From contig JADZAN010000025.1 in NCBI GenBank assembly GCA_020852815.1, positions 1-64,000 of the forward strand: 64,000 nt of DNA, given 5' to 3'. The first letter of the stretch is position 1; every line of letters begins with the position of its first letter. Shown here piece by piece: positions 54,616 to 63,970 of this stretch. The notes under the pieces are model-generated. The model worked only from the letters and a program-made list of their open reading frames with translations. It had not been told where the DNA came from and did not search any database. This DNA is from Gemmatimonadaceae bacterium. Its GTDB lineage: Bacteria; Gemmatimonadota; Gemmatimonadetes; Gemmatimonadales; Gemmatimonadaceae. A program made the position numbers and the translations under genes.

Positions 54616-55755
54616 ATGCCGATGCAACGACTCCGTGTGCGCGTGAGCGCGCTCTCGTCCCTCCTCCTCGTCCTTTCCGCGTTCGCCAGCGTCCTGCCGG
54701 TGCGTGTGCTCGATGCGCAACAAGCCGAGAAGAACACCGCCAGGAAGTCGACCGGCAAGGGGGCGACGAGCAAGCGAAGCGCAAGCAAGCGAAGCGCAGG
54801 CAAGCGCACCACAGCGAAGCCCAAGGCAGCCGCCGCCAGGAGCGGCGGCGATACCACCAGGAAGCGCACGAGCGCCGGCACGCTGGGGCGCGTTGCGGGT
54901 GACCGTCACCTTGCCTTCCGCGGGATGGGGAGCGACCTCGATTCGCTCTGGCCACCCAAGATGCCCGCCCCGCTTCCGGGTTCGATCCTCCCCGCCAGGC
55001 GCATCATCGCCTTCTACGGCAACCCGCTGTCGCGCCGCATGGGAATCCTCGGCGAGTTCGACCCGCCGGAGATGCTCCGGAAGCTGGACGCCGAGGTGGC
55101 GGAGTGGAACCGACTCGATCCCGAGCACCCGGTCCAGCCGGCGTTGCACCTGATCAGCGTCGTGGCACAGGGCGCGGCCGGAAGCGACGGGAAGTACCGC
55201 GCCCGCATGGACAGCGCGATGGTCGAGAAGGTCTACGGCTGGGCCAGGAGCCGCAACGCGATTCTCTTCCTCGACGTGCAGGTGGGGCTGTCGACGCTAC
55301 AGGCCGAGCTCCCGCTGCTCGAGCGATTCCTCAAGCGTCCCGACGTCCACCTGGGGATCGACCCCGAGTTCTCGATGAAGAACGGCGGCAAGCCGGGAAA
55401 GCGGATCGGGACATACGATGCCAGCGACATCAACTACGCGTCGCGCTTCCTGGCCGGGCTCGTGGACAAGTACCAGTTGCCGCCCAAGCTCCTCATCGTG
55501 CACCGCTTCACGCAGAAGGGCGTCACCAACGCGCGCGACATCCGCCTCGACCCCAAGGTGCAAGTGGTGATGCACATGGACGGCTTCGGGGCGCCGTGGC
55601 TCAAGCGGGATTCGTTCTACGCCTACGTGAAGCGGGAGCCGGTGCAGTTTGCCGGGTGGAAGCAGTTCACCAAGTCGCGGAACGACTCGCCGCCGACGAG
55701 CAAGCCGGAGATCCTTCGCCTGTGGCCGGTGCCGCTGTACATCCAGTATCAGTAG
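54616..55755 (+). CDS. Exported protein with Lys/Ser-rich linker and unassigned TIM-barrel-like domain
   Basis: 379 aa. ATG at 54616 gives a signal peptide (VSALSSLLLVLSAFASVLPV), then a very basic tract at about 40-85 (TSKRSASKRSAGKRTTAKPK). The main domain has RIIAFYGNPLSRRMGILGEF, ALHLISVVAQGAAG, ILFLDVQVGLSTLQAELPLL, VHLGIDPEFSMKNGGKPGKR and VQVVMHMDGFGAPW. Regular strand/helix alternation and acidic residues after strands suggest a barrel glycosidase-like fold, but I do not recognise the family. It converges on the GNAT gene with a 7-bp overlap. Confidence 0.7.
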   Translation: MPMQRLRVRVSALSSLLLVLSAFASVLPVRVLDAQQAEKNTARKSTGKGATSKRSASKRSAGKRTTAKPKAAAARSGGDTTRKRTSAGTLGRVAGDRHLAFRGMGSDLDSLWPPKMPAPLPGSILPARRIIAFYGNPLSRRMGILGEFDPPEMLRKLDAEVAEWNRLDPEHPVQPALHLISVVAQGAAGSDGKYRARMDSAMVEKVYGWARSRNAILFLDVQVGLSTLQAELPLLERFLKRPDVHLGIDPEFSMKNGGKPGKRIGTYDASDINYASRFLAGLVDKYQLPPKLLIVHRFTQKGVTNARDIRLDPKVQVVMHMDGFGAPWLKRDSFYAYVKREPVQFAGWKQFTKSRNDSPPTSKPEILRLWPVPLYIQYQ

Positions 55756-56366
55756 ACGTCATCATACGAACGGTCGCCGGCGCGCCGGCGACCAGCGCCG
55801 GCCGGGAACCGTCGGCCATCCGCAACTTGCCCTGAAGCGCTCGGGGGCGACCGTCGTCGCGACGCGATGGGAATGACCCGCTCGAAGAAGGCGAGCGGGA
55901 TGTCGTGGAAGCGATGCCGCGCCACGCAGCGATAGCCGCATCGCAGGTAGAAGTCGCCGGCGCCCGCTGCGTCGTGGTAGGTGTCGAGCCGCAGGCTGTC
56001 GCCCGGCCAGTCGATGGCCTCGCGATAGGCGGCGTCGACCAGCAGCCGTCCGATTCCCTGTCGTTGGGCATTAGGGGCCACGGCAACATCGACCACGTAG
56101 AGCGGGCGTCGCACGGGCGTGAAGTCGGCGATCCGGATCGATCGCGGCCGTTGCCCCTGGAGGCGCAACGTGCCCACGACGCCCGAGCCGGCACGCGCCA
56201 CGAGCGTCAGCGGAGTCACGAGCGACTCGGCGACCGTGCCGTCGGCGATGCGCATGGACCATGGGCCACCGCCGAACACCTGCGTGAGGAACTCCGCGGC
56301 CCGTGTGCGCACGCCGGCAATGGCGGCGGCGTCTGCCAGCGTGGCCTGCTCGATCTCGATCCTCAT
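55749..56366 (-). CDS. GNAT-family N-acetyltransferase
   Basis: Acetyl-CoA-dependent acetyltransferase, 205 aa. YVVDVAVAPNAQRQGIGRLL and VDAAYREA form the CoA-binding motif A (Q/RxxGxG/A), followed by LRLDTYHDAAGAGDFYLRCG, the motif B region. A basic, probably disordered tail of about 40 residues extends beyond the fold (SASGQVADGRRFPAGAGRRR). Acceptor unknown. Confidence 0.85.
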   Translation of the reverse strand: MRIEIEQATLADAAAIAGVRTRAAEFLTQVFGGGPWSMRIADGTVAESLVTPLTLVARAGSGVVGTLRLQGQRPRSIRIADFTPVRRPLYVVDVAVAPNAQRQGIGRLLVDAAYREAIDWPGDSLRLDTYHDAAGAGDFYLRCGYRCVARHRFHDIPLAFFERVIPIASRRRSPPSASGQVADGRRFPAGAGRRRAGDRSYDDVY

Positions 56367-56558
56367 CGCCTCGTGCCTCCGCTCGGGGGAGGTGCGCTCC
56401 CTTCAATGACGGACACGATGGCTGGGCGGCGTGGCGCCGCCGAGCGGCAGAGCCCCGGCAGGAGACTCGGGGAAAACCGCGCGCGAGACGATGGTTCCCT
56501 GATGGGCGCGGCGCGCGCCGCGACAACGAAAGGTCCACGGCGCCGGCGCGCGCGCCGG

Positions 56559-56876
56559 TCAGTCCAGGTCGTTAGGCGCGGACGGCGGTTGGATTGACGC
56601 GATTCGCGCGCGCGCATCGCGGCGTGCCCCACGCTCGCGCGCCTTGCGCGCCTCCTCCTCGCGCGTGCGTGGGGCGGCGCTGGTCTGCAACGACGCGATG
56701 AGGCGCACGGCCGCCTCGTTCACCTCATCCACGGCGCGCTGGAAGGCGGCCTCGTTCACGCGCGATGGATGCGTGGTCCCGCTCAGCTTGCGCACGAACT
56801 GCAGCGCCGACGCGCGGATCTCGAGCGGCGTGGCCGGCGGTTCGAAGTTGGCCAGCGTGCGAATGTTGCGGCACAT
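56559..56876 (-). CDS. DUF2277 family protein
   Basis: 105-aa protein. The family start is exact: MCRNIRTLANFEPPATPLEI, then RASALQFVRKLSGTTHPSRV and NEAAFQRAVDEVNEAAVRLI. A charged tail (RTREEEARKARERGARRDAR) extends it. Function unknown; related proteins are fused or adjacent to helix-hairpin-type DNA proteins in other phyla. It is followed upstream on the same strand by the PorT-like gene, 29 bp away. Confidence 0.9.
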   Translation of the reverse strand: MCRNIRTLANFEPPATPLEIRASALQFVRKLSGTTHPSRVNEAAFQRAVDEVNEAAVRLIASLQTSAAPRTREEEARKARERGARRDARARIASIQPPSAPNDLD

Positions 56877-56905
56877 CGCGTGATTGCTCCCGTGCGCAGG
56901 TGGCG

Positions 56906-57559
56906 TCAGCGCCTGCCGCCAATGCGAATCGCAGCGCCCGTGTACAGCGCAAACACGCCGTTCTTGGCCGACTGCCTGACGTTGGAGAGGTCGAAGTCGG
57001 CAACGGACGAGACACCGAAGGAATAGCGCATGCCGCCGGTGAGGACGACCGGCCCCAGGTCGAAGTCGATGCCGCCGCCGAGAAGGCCGCCCACGTCGAC
57101 CGTCTTGGTGCTCACCCCTGGTATGTCATCGCAGCTCCCCGACGTCCCCTTCACCTTGCAGTCGATCTTGAAGCCCACATACGGCCCGGCGTAGGCATGC
57201 GGGTGAACGGTCCCCTCCGTCATGGGCTGGAAGCGCAGCATGATCGGGACCTCGATGTAGTCCAGCTGCAATCCCTCGGCGGTGCTGTTGCTCCCCTTGG
57301 CCCCCTTGCTCACGAAGAGGAGCTCCGTCTGCAGCGTGAAGACCGATCCCGAGCTGACATTGGAGAGGCCGCCGATGAGCCCCGTGCGCGAATCGAGGCC
57401 GTCGATCCCGCGCAGCGTGGAGAAGGTGGCGCCGACGATGGCGCCGAAGTGGCCGCCCTGCGCCCGCGCGATGGCGGGGGTGGCGAGGGCGAGGGTCGCG
57501 GCAACGACGCCAGCGAGGAGCGTGCGCGCGCGGGGCGAACGAGGCGGTGTGTGGGTCAT
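56906..57559 (-). CDS. PorT-like outer-membrane beta-barrel protein
   Basis: 217 aa with a signal peptide (ARTLLAGVVAATLALATPAI, cut near ARAQ). Strand pattern: GGHFGAIVGATFSTLRGID, FTLQTELLFVSKGAKG, LDYIEVPIMLRFQP, HAYAGPYVGFKIDCKV, VLTGGMRYSFGVSSVA and a C-terminal FALYTGAAIRIGGRR. This is the PorT/OmpW-like eight-strand layout. Two cysteines (KIDCKVKGTSGSCDD) likely form an extracellular disulfide. It sits directly after the exported amidohydrolase gene (3 bp), so they are probably cotranscribed. Confidence 0.88.
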   Translation of the reverse strand: MTHTPPRSPRARTLLAGVVAATLALATPAIARAQGGHFGAIVGATFSTLRGIDGLDSRTGLIGGLSNVSSGSVFTLQTELLFVSKGAKGSNSTAEGLQLDYIEVPIMLRFQPMTEGTVHPHAYAGPYVGFKIDCKVKGTSGSCDDIPGVSTKTVDVGGLLGGGIDFDLGPVVLTGGMRYSFGVSSVADFDLSNVRQSAKNGVFALYTGAAIRIGGRR

Positions 57560-57561
57560 GA

Positions 57562-59118
57562 CTATTGGGCTTTCACGCGCCCGCGCGCCTTTTGCACGAT
57601 CTCCCTAACTTCGCGCAGCAGCGTGGGGCCGTGGTAGGTGAATCCGTCCCGGATGGTCCACTCGACGCCGCCAGTGCGCACGATCTTCCCGTCCCGCACG
57701 GCGTCGGTGCCGGTCGGGTAGAGTACCTTCAGGTTCTCCAGCGGGTTCCCGTTCACGATGATCAGGTCGGCAAGCCACCCCGGCCGTACGCGCCCGAAGT
57801 CGTTCTCCTTTCCCAGCACCTTGGCGCCGTTGCTCGTGGCCTGCTGGATGATCTTGAGCGCGGGGAAGCCTGCCTCCTGGTGCAACTCGAGCGAGCGCAC
57901 AAAACCCCAGCCATACATCTGGTAGATGAAGCCCGCGTCGTCACCGACGGCGATGGTCCCGCCCAGGCGGTCAAAGTCGCGCAGCGCACGGAACCAGATC
58001 TGGTAGTTCTCCTTCCAGAACGCCTCGTCGATCGATGTCCACCCGATGAAGTACGACCCGTGGTTGAGCGGGTTGGGCTTGAAGTACTCTTCGAGCGTGG
58101 GATGGAGATAGTCGGCGTACCACGGCGTGGTCTGTGCACGCTGCAGGTCGCGCGAGGCTTCGTAGATGTTGAGCGTGGGCACCCACGCCACGTTGGCCTT
58201 CACCATCCCGTCCAGCACCTCCTTCAGCTTTCCCTGGTCGGCCTCACGCCACAGGCGCCCTGCATAACGAAAGCGATGCACCTCGTCCGAGTAATTGAAC
58301 TCGGGCGGGAACGACTGCACCCCGTCGGGAATGGCGGCATCGGGAATCCCGTACCAGTGCTCGATGCTGGTGGTCCCGAAGCGGATGTCGTCCCATGCAT
58401 TGGTCTCCTCGACGGCCGAGTGATGGGCCACGCGCAGCCCGACCTTGTGTGCCTCGTCGAGCATTGCCTCCATCACGTCGCGCTTGGTACCGAGGATCTT
58501 GATGCCGTCCGCTCCCATGGTCTTGAGCGCTTGCACCTTGGCGCGCGCCTCGGCGGGCGTGTTGGGAACGGGGGGCATGTTGAACATCGGATAGTGGAAG
58601 ATGCGCGGCCCTTCCATCTGCCCGGCGTTGATGCGGTCGCGCATCGGGATCGTCTTGCGCGAATCGCTGCCCACATCGCGCACGCTGGTGATGCCCGAGG
58701 CGAGCCAGATCTTGAGTTCGTACTCCTGTTCCTGCGGCGTCCCGCCGCGCTCGTCCTGCACGTGCGCGTGCGTGTTCACGAAACCGGGGAGCACGTACTT
58801 CCCCTTGGCATCGATCTCCACGCCGCCCGCCGGACGGTTGTTGCGCGCACCGATCGCGTTCTGGATCGCGTCACCACCAGACGGCACGATCTGCGAGATG
58901 CGGTTGTTGTCAATGACGATGTCGTAGGGGCCCGAGGCGGGCGTCCCCATGCCGTCGATCACGAGCGCGTTGCGGATGATGAGTCGCGCAGCGCGCTTGC
59001 CGTGCAACGCGGAGACCTGTGGATTGCCAGCGGCCACCGTCTGCGCGCTGGCGCGCGTTGCGGTGAAGAGGGTCGTGAGCGCGAGTGCGGCGCGGAGGGC
59101 GACTGAGTCGAGGCGCAT
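57562..59118 (-). CDS. Exported metal-dependent amidohydrolase
   Basis: 518-aa amidohydrolase-superfamily TIM barrel, secreted (MRLDSVALRAALALTTLFTA, cut near ASAQ). Metal ligands: FVNTHAHVQDERG (HxH), carboxylated-lysine candidate GADGIKILGTKRD, VAHHSAVEETNAWDD, TTSIEHWYGIPDAAI and final Asp in AVGDDAGFIYQMYGW. The RPGWLADLIIVNGNPLENLK ending is typical of imidazolonepropionase/dipeptidase-like exported members. Substrate unknown. The PorT-like gene follows with 2-bp spacing. Confidence 0.92.
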   Translation of the reverse strand: MRLDSVALRAALALTTLFTATRASAQTVAAGNPQVSALHGKRAARLIIRNALVIDGMGTPASGPYDIVIDNNRISQIVPSGGDAIQNAIGARNNRPAGGVEIDAKGKYVLPGFVNTHAHVQDERGGTPQEQEYELKIWLASGITSVRDVGSDSRKTIPMRDRINAGQMEGPRIFHYPMFNMPPVPNTPAEARAKVQALKTMGADGIKILGTKRDVMEAMLDEAHKVGLRVAHHSAVEETNAWDDIRFGTTSIEHWYGIPDAAIPDGVQSFPPEFNYSDEVHRFRYAGRLWREADQGKLKEVLDGMVKANVAWVPTLNIYEASRDLQRAQTTPWYADYLHPTLEEYFKPNPLNHGSYFIGWTSIDEAFWKENYQIWFRALRDFDRLGGTIAVGDDAGFIYQMYGWGFVRSLELHQEAGFPALKIIQQATSNGAKVLGKENDFGRVRPGWLADLIIVNGNPLENLKVLYPTGTDAVRDGKIVRTGGVEWTIRDGFTYHGPTLLREVREIVQKARGRVKAQ

Positions 59119-59235
59119 GGATCGGATGGAGTGGTGTGGCGTGGGCGCCGTAACCTCCATCCGGAGCGCCCACCTCGCAAGCCGACGACCGGTGCGGCGC
59201 GCCCTCGTCAGGCAGGGGGAGCGCGCACTACGCAC

Positions 59236-59676
59236 TCACGCCGGCACCACGCGCGCGGTGGCGTAGATCAACCCGGTCCCCGGCTCCGGAAAGGCGCGCC
59301 AGTGCAGTCGGACATAACGTCCGTCGGCGCGACGATAGCGATTGGTGAAGGCGAGCGTGGTGGTGCCGTCGCCCAGGCGCGCGACTTCGGCGACCGTGGC
59401 GTCGCGATCGTCGGGATGGACGAAGTTGGTGAACGGTTGCGAGCACAAGTCGGCGGCGCTGAAGCCCAGGGCGCGCTCGAACGCGGGGTTCACGACGATG
59501 AACTGCGCATCGGTGCCGGCCAGGCACATGAGATCGATGCCGTAGATGAAGAAGCGCTCGAAATCGACCGTCGGGTGCTCGCCCGTGGCCGCGAGGACGA
59601 TGCTGACACCGCACGCCGGGCAGTAGTTGGCTTCGGCGGGGAGTGCATGCTGGCACCTGGGACATTGGTCTGGCAT
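59236..59676 (-). CDS. Zinc-ribbon/PAS domain protein
   Basis: 146-aa soluble protein. MPDQCPRCQHALPAEANYCP, then ACG, forms a CxxC...CxxC zinc ribbon (Cys5, 8, 19, 22). A single PAS domain follows: FIYGIDLMCLAGTDAQFIVV, NPAFERALGFSAADLCSQPF, FVHPDDRDATVAEVARLGDG and RYRRADGRYVRLHWRAFPEP. No kinase, cyclase or DNA-binding output is attached, so it may act through protein-protein contact. Confidence 0.88.
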   Translation of the reverse strand: MPDQCPRCQHALPAEANYCPACGVSIVLAATGEHPTVDFERFFIYGIDLMCLAGTDAQFIVVNPAFERALGFSAADLCSQPFTNFVHPDDRDATVAEVARLGDGTTTLAFTNRYRRADGRYVRLHWRAFPEPGTGLIYATARVVPA

Positions 59677-59847
59677 CTCGACCTCGCGCAGGGTGAAGCG
59701 ATTCCTAACCTCCTGTCGCGTCAGGCACGGCGCAAGGCGGGAGGGCGGGGAGAGACGTGATCGTGATGCGCCTGCGTGTATCGTCCGGCCGTCCCGACGC
59801 GCCTGCGCGAGGAAACCCGGAGGCGGCGACGGGGCATGCGAACCGTG

Positions 59848-61323
59848 TCAGAGCGAGTCGCTTCCCTTGAGGAGGCGCATGAAGAAGCCGATGGAGGCGG
59901 CGAAGTCGCTCGCCGACACGCGTTCGTTCACGCCGTGGACGCGCGCGCGGTCTCCCTCGCCTAACGGGATGGGGAGGAAGCGATAGACGCGGTCGCTGTG
60001 CGGCCCCCACCACTTGGCGTCGGTCCCGCCCATCACCAGGTAGGGGATCACCGGGACGCTCGTACCGGGGACCATCCCCGCGATGGCCCGCGACACCAGC
60101 GCGTAGGCGGGATCGCGCGTGGACGACACCGGCGACGGATCGACGCCGACCGAATCCAGGCGTTCCACGCGTACGGCGCTGTCGGCAATGACCTGCCGTA
60201 CGCGCGCGGTGACCGTCGCGATCGTCTCGCCGGGGCGGATGCGGAAGTTCACCACCGCACTCGCCTCGGGCGGGAGGACGTTGTCCTTCACGCCGGCGCT
60301 GAGCATGGTGGGGGAGACGGTGGTGTGCAGGAGCGCGGCCCCCATGGGGTTGGAGGTCAGGAGGCGCGTGAGGATTGGCGCGGTGATCCACAGGTTGCTG
60401 CTGACGAGGCGCGCGCCGAACGGCTGGTAGGGGGCCATGGCCTCGATCATCCCGCGCGTGGGGCCGTCGAGCGACGACGGGAAGGGTTCGCCTTCGAGGC
60501 GCGCGATGGCGCGGCTGAGCGCCCCTACCGCGGTGCGCGGTCCCGGCATGGACGAATGTCCGCCCTCCGCGACTGCCGTCAGCCGCAAGGAGACGTATCC
60601 CTTCTCGGCGATGCCGACGATGGCCACGCGCTGCGGGATGCCGGGAATCATCCCCGCCCCCATGAAGCCCCCCTCGTCGACGACGAGCGCCGGCTTCACG
60701 CCGCGGGCCACGAGCGTCGACACGATGGCGCGGGCGCCGAACATCCCGCCCACCTCCTCGTCATGCCCGAAGGTGAGGTAGATGGTTCGCCTGGGGGTGA
60801 AGCCGGCGCGCAGCAGCCCTTCCACCGCCTCCATCACGGCAATCACCGTCGACTTGTCGTCGAGCGTCCCGCGCCCCCACACGTACCCGCCGGCCGTGTC
60901 GCCCGAGAACGGCGCGTGCTGCCATTCCTTCAGGTTGGGTTCGGGGACCGGGACCACGTCGAAGTGCCCCATCAACACCACCGGGGCCAAGGTCGTGTCG
61001 CTCCCTTTCCATGTGTAGAGCAACGAGAGTCCCCCGACCACCTCTCGCGACAGCGTGGCGTGCACGAGCGGGAAGCGTTGCACGAGGAACTGGTGCACGC
61101 CGAGGAAGGCGGCGGTGTCGATGGGCCCACCCGAGGCGAGGGAGACGGTGGGGAAGCGGACCGCCTCCGCCAGATGCAACGCGGCGGCCGCCGTGTCGAT
61201 GGGCGGGATGGCGATGGCCGCGGCGTCGACCGCGGCGCTCGGGGCGGTGCGGGCGGCGTTCACCGCCATGATCGCCAGGAGGAGGGCGACGGCGCCGACG
61301 ACGAGGATCAGGAGACGTTTCAT
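59848..61323 (-). CDS. M20-family membrane-anchored carboxypeptidase
   Basis: 491-aa dizinc peptidase. One N-terminal helix (LLILVVGAVALLLAIMAV) anchors it outside the inner membrane. Metal ligands: VVLMGHFDVVPV, GRGTLDDKSTVIAVMEAVEG, TFGHDEEVGGMFGARAIV, LVVDEGG and a C-terminal HGVNERVSASDF. The dimerisation domain starts near AVAEGGHSSMPGPRTAVGAL. It resembles CPS1/PM20D1-type carboxypeptidases. Divergent from the dienelactone-hydrolase lipoprotein with 276 bp between. Confidence 0.92.
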   Translation of the reverse strand: MKRLLILVVGAVALLLAIMAVNAARTAPSAAVDAAAIAIPPIDTAAAALHLAEAVRFPTVSLASGGPIDTAAFLGVHQFLVQRFPLVHATLSREVVGGLSLLYTWKGSDTTLAPVVLMGHFDVVPVPEPNLKEWQHAPFSGDTAGGYVWGRGTLDDKSTVIAVMEAVEGLLRAGFTPRRTIYLTFGHDEEVGGMFGARAIVSTLVARGVKPALVVDEGGFMGAGMIPGIPQRVAIVGIAEKGYVSLRLTAVAEGGHSSMPGPRTAVGALSRAIARLEGEPFPSSLDGPTRGMIEAMAPYQPFGARLVSSNLWITAPILTRLLTSNPMGAALLHTTVSPTMLSAGVKDNVLPPEASAVVNFRIRPGETIATVTARVRQVIADSAVRVERLDSVGVDPSPVSSTRDPAYALVSRAIAGMVPGTSVPVIPYLVMGGTDAKWWGPHSDRVYRFLPIPLGEGDRARVHGVNERVSASDFAASIGFFMRLLKGSDSL

Positions 61324-61599
61324 TGCGAGGGCCGGAGAGTCGTGCGGCAAACATGGTCCGGCGGCGCGCGTTTCGGCAGAGACCGTTCGGAGCATGGCGC
61401 GGCGCGCCGCTCGCGTGGGGGACTCCCGGGCGCTATCCTCTCCAGCGTCGCGCGGCGCCGCTCCACCCCGCGCGACGGCTGCCATCGGCGTCGCCGGTCA
61501 CCAGACACACGAGTCGGGTGCGGCGCGTCGCGCAGAGCCTGCCGTGCCCCCGGCATCGGTTCGCCCCTCCATCGCAACCCACTCGCCGAGGTACCCCTC

Positions 61600-62736
61600 A
61601 TGCGCCGTCGATCCGCACATGGCCCCACACCCCGGGCGGCTGTCAACGCCCCCCTTGTCGCCGTCTCCGTTGCGCTGACGCTGGTCAGCGGGGGGTGCGC
61701 CGTGCAGCGCTCCTCATCCACCTACTCCGCCGGCTCCACCGCCGCCGCATCGAGCAGCGCCGGCGGAGCCGCCGCATCGAGCAGCGCCGGCGGAGCGGCG
61801 GTGATGGACGATCACAGCGCGCACATGAGCGCCGCCGACCGGGCGGCTCCCTCGGGCGTTGCGGCTGGCGCCTCGCAGCAGGGGATCGCGGGGCTGCCGC
61901 CCAGCGCCCGGACGGCGGCGGCACGCCTGGCGGCGACGCCGCGCCACGGCGAGTGGGTGAAGATCGCGTGGGAGAGCGGCTCGAGCGATTCGCTCATGGC
62001 GTGGATCGTCTATCCCAAGTCGTCGGCCAAGGCACCAGTGGTCGTCGTGGTGCACGAGATCTTTGGACTTTCGACCTGGGTGCGTGGCGTGGCCGACCAG
62101 GCGGCGGCCGATGGCTTCATCGCCATTGCGCCGGACTTCCTGTCGCGCGTGCGCGGGGGGCCGAGTTCGATCGAACTACCGGCCGACACCGCGCGCCGAC
62201 TGATTGCGGGGGTGGATGCGGCGGAGCGCAACCGCGCCATCGTTGCGGCGGCGAACTATGCGATGATGCAGCCGGCGGCGGTCGCGAAGTATGCCGTCTT
62301 CGGCTACTGCTGGGGGGGACAGACAACCTTCATGCACGCCGTGCACGGCGGCGTGAAGGGGTTCGTGGGCGGTGTGGCGTACTACGGCCTCCCCTACATG
62401 ACCGGTGGATCACCGGCCACGGCGACCGCCGCCGCGGTGCCGGCGTCGGTCAACGCCGACTCCATCGCGAAGATCAAGGTGCCCATGGTCCTGCTCAACG
62501 GTTCCAAGGATGCCCGCATCGCGGCCGCGATGCCGCAGCTCGACTCGATCATGAAGGCCAAGGGAAAGACCTATATCGGCGTGAACTACGAGGGGGCGGT
62601 GCATGGCTTCCTTCGCGCGCAGGACGATCCCAAGGCGCAGCGCGACGAGGCGGAGGAGGCGGCGAACCTCGCGGCCACGAAGGACGCGTGGCCCCGCACC
62701 CTGGCCTTCCTGCGCCAGCACCTCGGCGTGAAGTGA
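61600..62736 (+). CDS. Dienelactone-hydrolase-family lipoprotein
   Basis: 378-aa exported alpha/beta hydrolase. The lipobox LTLVSGGC is followed by a Ser/Ala/Gly-rich linker with a duplicated 9-residue unit and DDHSAHMSAADR. Catalytic parts: PVVVVVHEIFGLSTWVRGVA, nucleophile cysteine in FGYCWGGQTTFM (as in DLH, Cys instead of Ser), GSKDARIA with the Asp, and NYEGAVHGFLRAQ with the His. Substrate unknown; not necessarily dienelactone. Confidence 0.92.
   Translation: MRRRSAHGPTPRAAVNAPLVAVSVALTLVSGGCAVQRSSSTYSAGSTAAASSSAGGAAASSSAGGAAVMDDHSAHMSAADRAAPSGVAAGASQQGIAGLPPSARTAAARLAATPRHGEWVKIAWESGSSDSLMAWIVYPKSSAKAPVVVVVHEIFGLSTWVRGVADQAAADGFIAIAPDFLSRVRGGPSSIELPADTARRLIAGVDAAERNRAIVAAANYAMMQPAAVAKYAVFGYCWGGQTTFMHAVHGGVKGFVGGVAYYGLPYMTGGSPATATAAAVPASVNADSIAKIKVPMVLLNGSKDARIAAAMPQLDSIMKAKGKTYIGVNYEGAVHGFLRAQDDPKAQRDEAEEAANLAATKDAWPRTLAFLRQHLGVK
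61744..61797. repeat. 27-bp duplication in the lipoprotein linker
   Basis: Two copies of a 27-bp unit (GCCGCATCGAGCAGCGCCGG onward) at 61744-61770 and 61771-61797 with one mismatch, encoding AASSSAGGA twice in the linker after the lipid anchor. Confidence 0.85.
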
Positions 62737-62809
62737 GGCGCGCCATGCGCGCCGGCATCACGCATTCAGCAGTTACACAAGGCTCACATCGTTAGCCCCG
62801 GAGAGATCG

Positions 62810-63970
62810 ATGGTTCGTCAGGCATTATCGTCCGCACTGCTGGCGTGCGTTGCAGCTGCTGCCCTCCCGGCCCAGGGAACGGTTTACAAGTCGGCGCTGC
62901 ACGACTTCACCGTGGTCACCGTGGCGCCCGGACTGGTGCAGCCGTGGGGGATCGCCTTTGTCCCTGGCGGCGACATCCTCATCACCGAGCGCCCGGGGCG
63001 GCTGCGCATCGTGCGCAAGGGAAAGCTCCTCGACACACCGGTGGACGGCGTTCCCACCGTGGCCACGCGCGGACAGGCCGGCCTGCTCGACGTCGCCGTG
63101 CACCCGGACTTCGCCAACAACCACTACGTCTACCTCACCTATTCCAAGCCGGTGGACGATAGCGGGAAGACGACCACCGCGGTGGCGCGCGCCAGGTTCG
63201 AGCACGACAAGCTCGTGGGTCTCACCGACATCTTCGTCGCCAGGACGGTGGGGACGGTCGGGCACTTCGGCTCGCGCCTCGCCTTCGATGGCAAGGGGCA
63301 CCTCTTCGTGACCGTCGGCGATCGCATGGTGCCGCCCACGGGGAACCTCGAGGCGCATCCGGCACAGGATCTCTCGAACCATCACGGCAAGGTGCTGCGC
63401 CTCAACGACGACGGGAGCGTGCCGAACGACAACCCGTTCGTCGGCCGCGCGGGGGCACAGCCGGAGATCTACAGCTACGGTCACCGCAACATGCAGGGGC
63501 TCATCGTGAACGCGGCCACCGGCGACCTGTGGGAGACCGAACATGGGCCGCAGGGGGGCGATGAACTCAACCTCATCAAGCCCGGGACTAACTATGGCTG
63601 GCCGGTGATCGGCTTTGGCGTCAACTATCGCACCGGGCTCGCCATCCATGGCGGGACCACGCGCGAGGGGATGGAGCAGCCGGTGTCGGTGTGGGTGCCG
63701 TCGATTGGAGCCTCGGGGCTGATGCTCTACACGGGCGACAAGTTCCCGGCGTGGAAGGGGATGCTCTTTGCCGGCGGCTTGTCCGGCGAGCGCGTGACGC
63801 GCTTCACGCTCGATGGGCAGAAGGCCGACATGGCGGAGCATCCGGTGCGCGGGCTCGGGCGCATCCGCGACGTGCGTCAGGGACCCGACGGCTTCATCTA
63901 CCTGGCGATCGACGATGCCACGGGCAAGCCAACGAGCGTCGTGCGCCTGGAGCCCGTCGCGCGCCGCTGA
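62810..63970 (+). CDS. Exported PQQ-type sugar (aldose/sorbosone) dehydrogenase, YliI-like
   Basis: 386-aa soluble six-bladed propeller that binds PQQ. Signal peptide MVRQALSSALLACVAAAALP ends at AQG. Blade and active-site segments: VQPWGIAFVPGGDILITERP, LLDVAVHPDFANNHYVYLTY, LFVTVGDRMVPPTGNLEAHP, QDLSNHHGKVLRLNDDGSVP, IYSYGHRNMQGLIVNAATGD, LWETEHGPQGGDELNLIKPG, TNYGWPVIGFGVNY. The His after VTVGDR, the HGPQGGDE segment and the final RDVRQGPDGFIYLAIDD are conserved. Substrate sugar unknown. Confidence 0.93.
   Translation: MVRQALSSALLACVAAAALPAQGTVYKSALHDFTVVTVAPGLVQPWGIAFVPGGDILITERPGRLRIVRKGKLLDTPVDGVPTVATRGQAGLLDVAVHPDFANNHYVYLTYSKPVDDSGKTTTAVARARFEHDKLVGLTDIFVARTVGTVGHFGSRLAFDGKGHLFVTVGDRMVPPTGNLEAHPAQDLSNHHGKVLRLNDDGSVPNDNPFVGRAGAQPEIYSYGHRNMQGLIVNAATGDLWETEHGPQGGDELNLIKPGTNYGWPVIGFGVNYRTGLAIHGGTTREGMEQPVSVWVPSIGASGLMLYTGDKFPAWKGMLFAGGLSGERVTRFTLDGQKADMAEHPVRGLGRIRDVRQGPDGFIYLAIDDATGKPTSVVRLEPVARR

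Noticed and set aside
59998-62736. Single 912-residue plus-strand protein covering the dienelactone-hydrolase gene
   Set aside because: Only the part from 61600 has family sequence and a lipobox. The rest is the antisense of the M20 peptidase.
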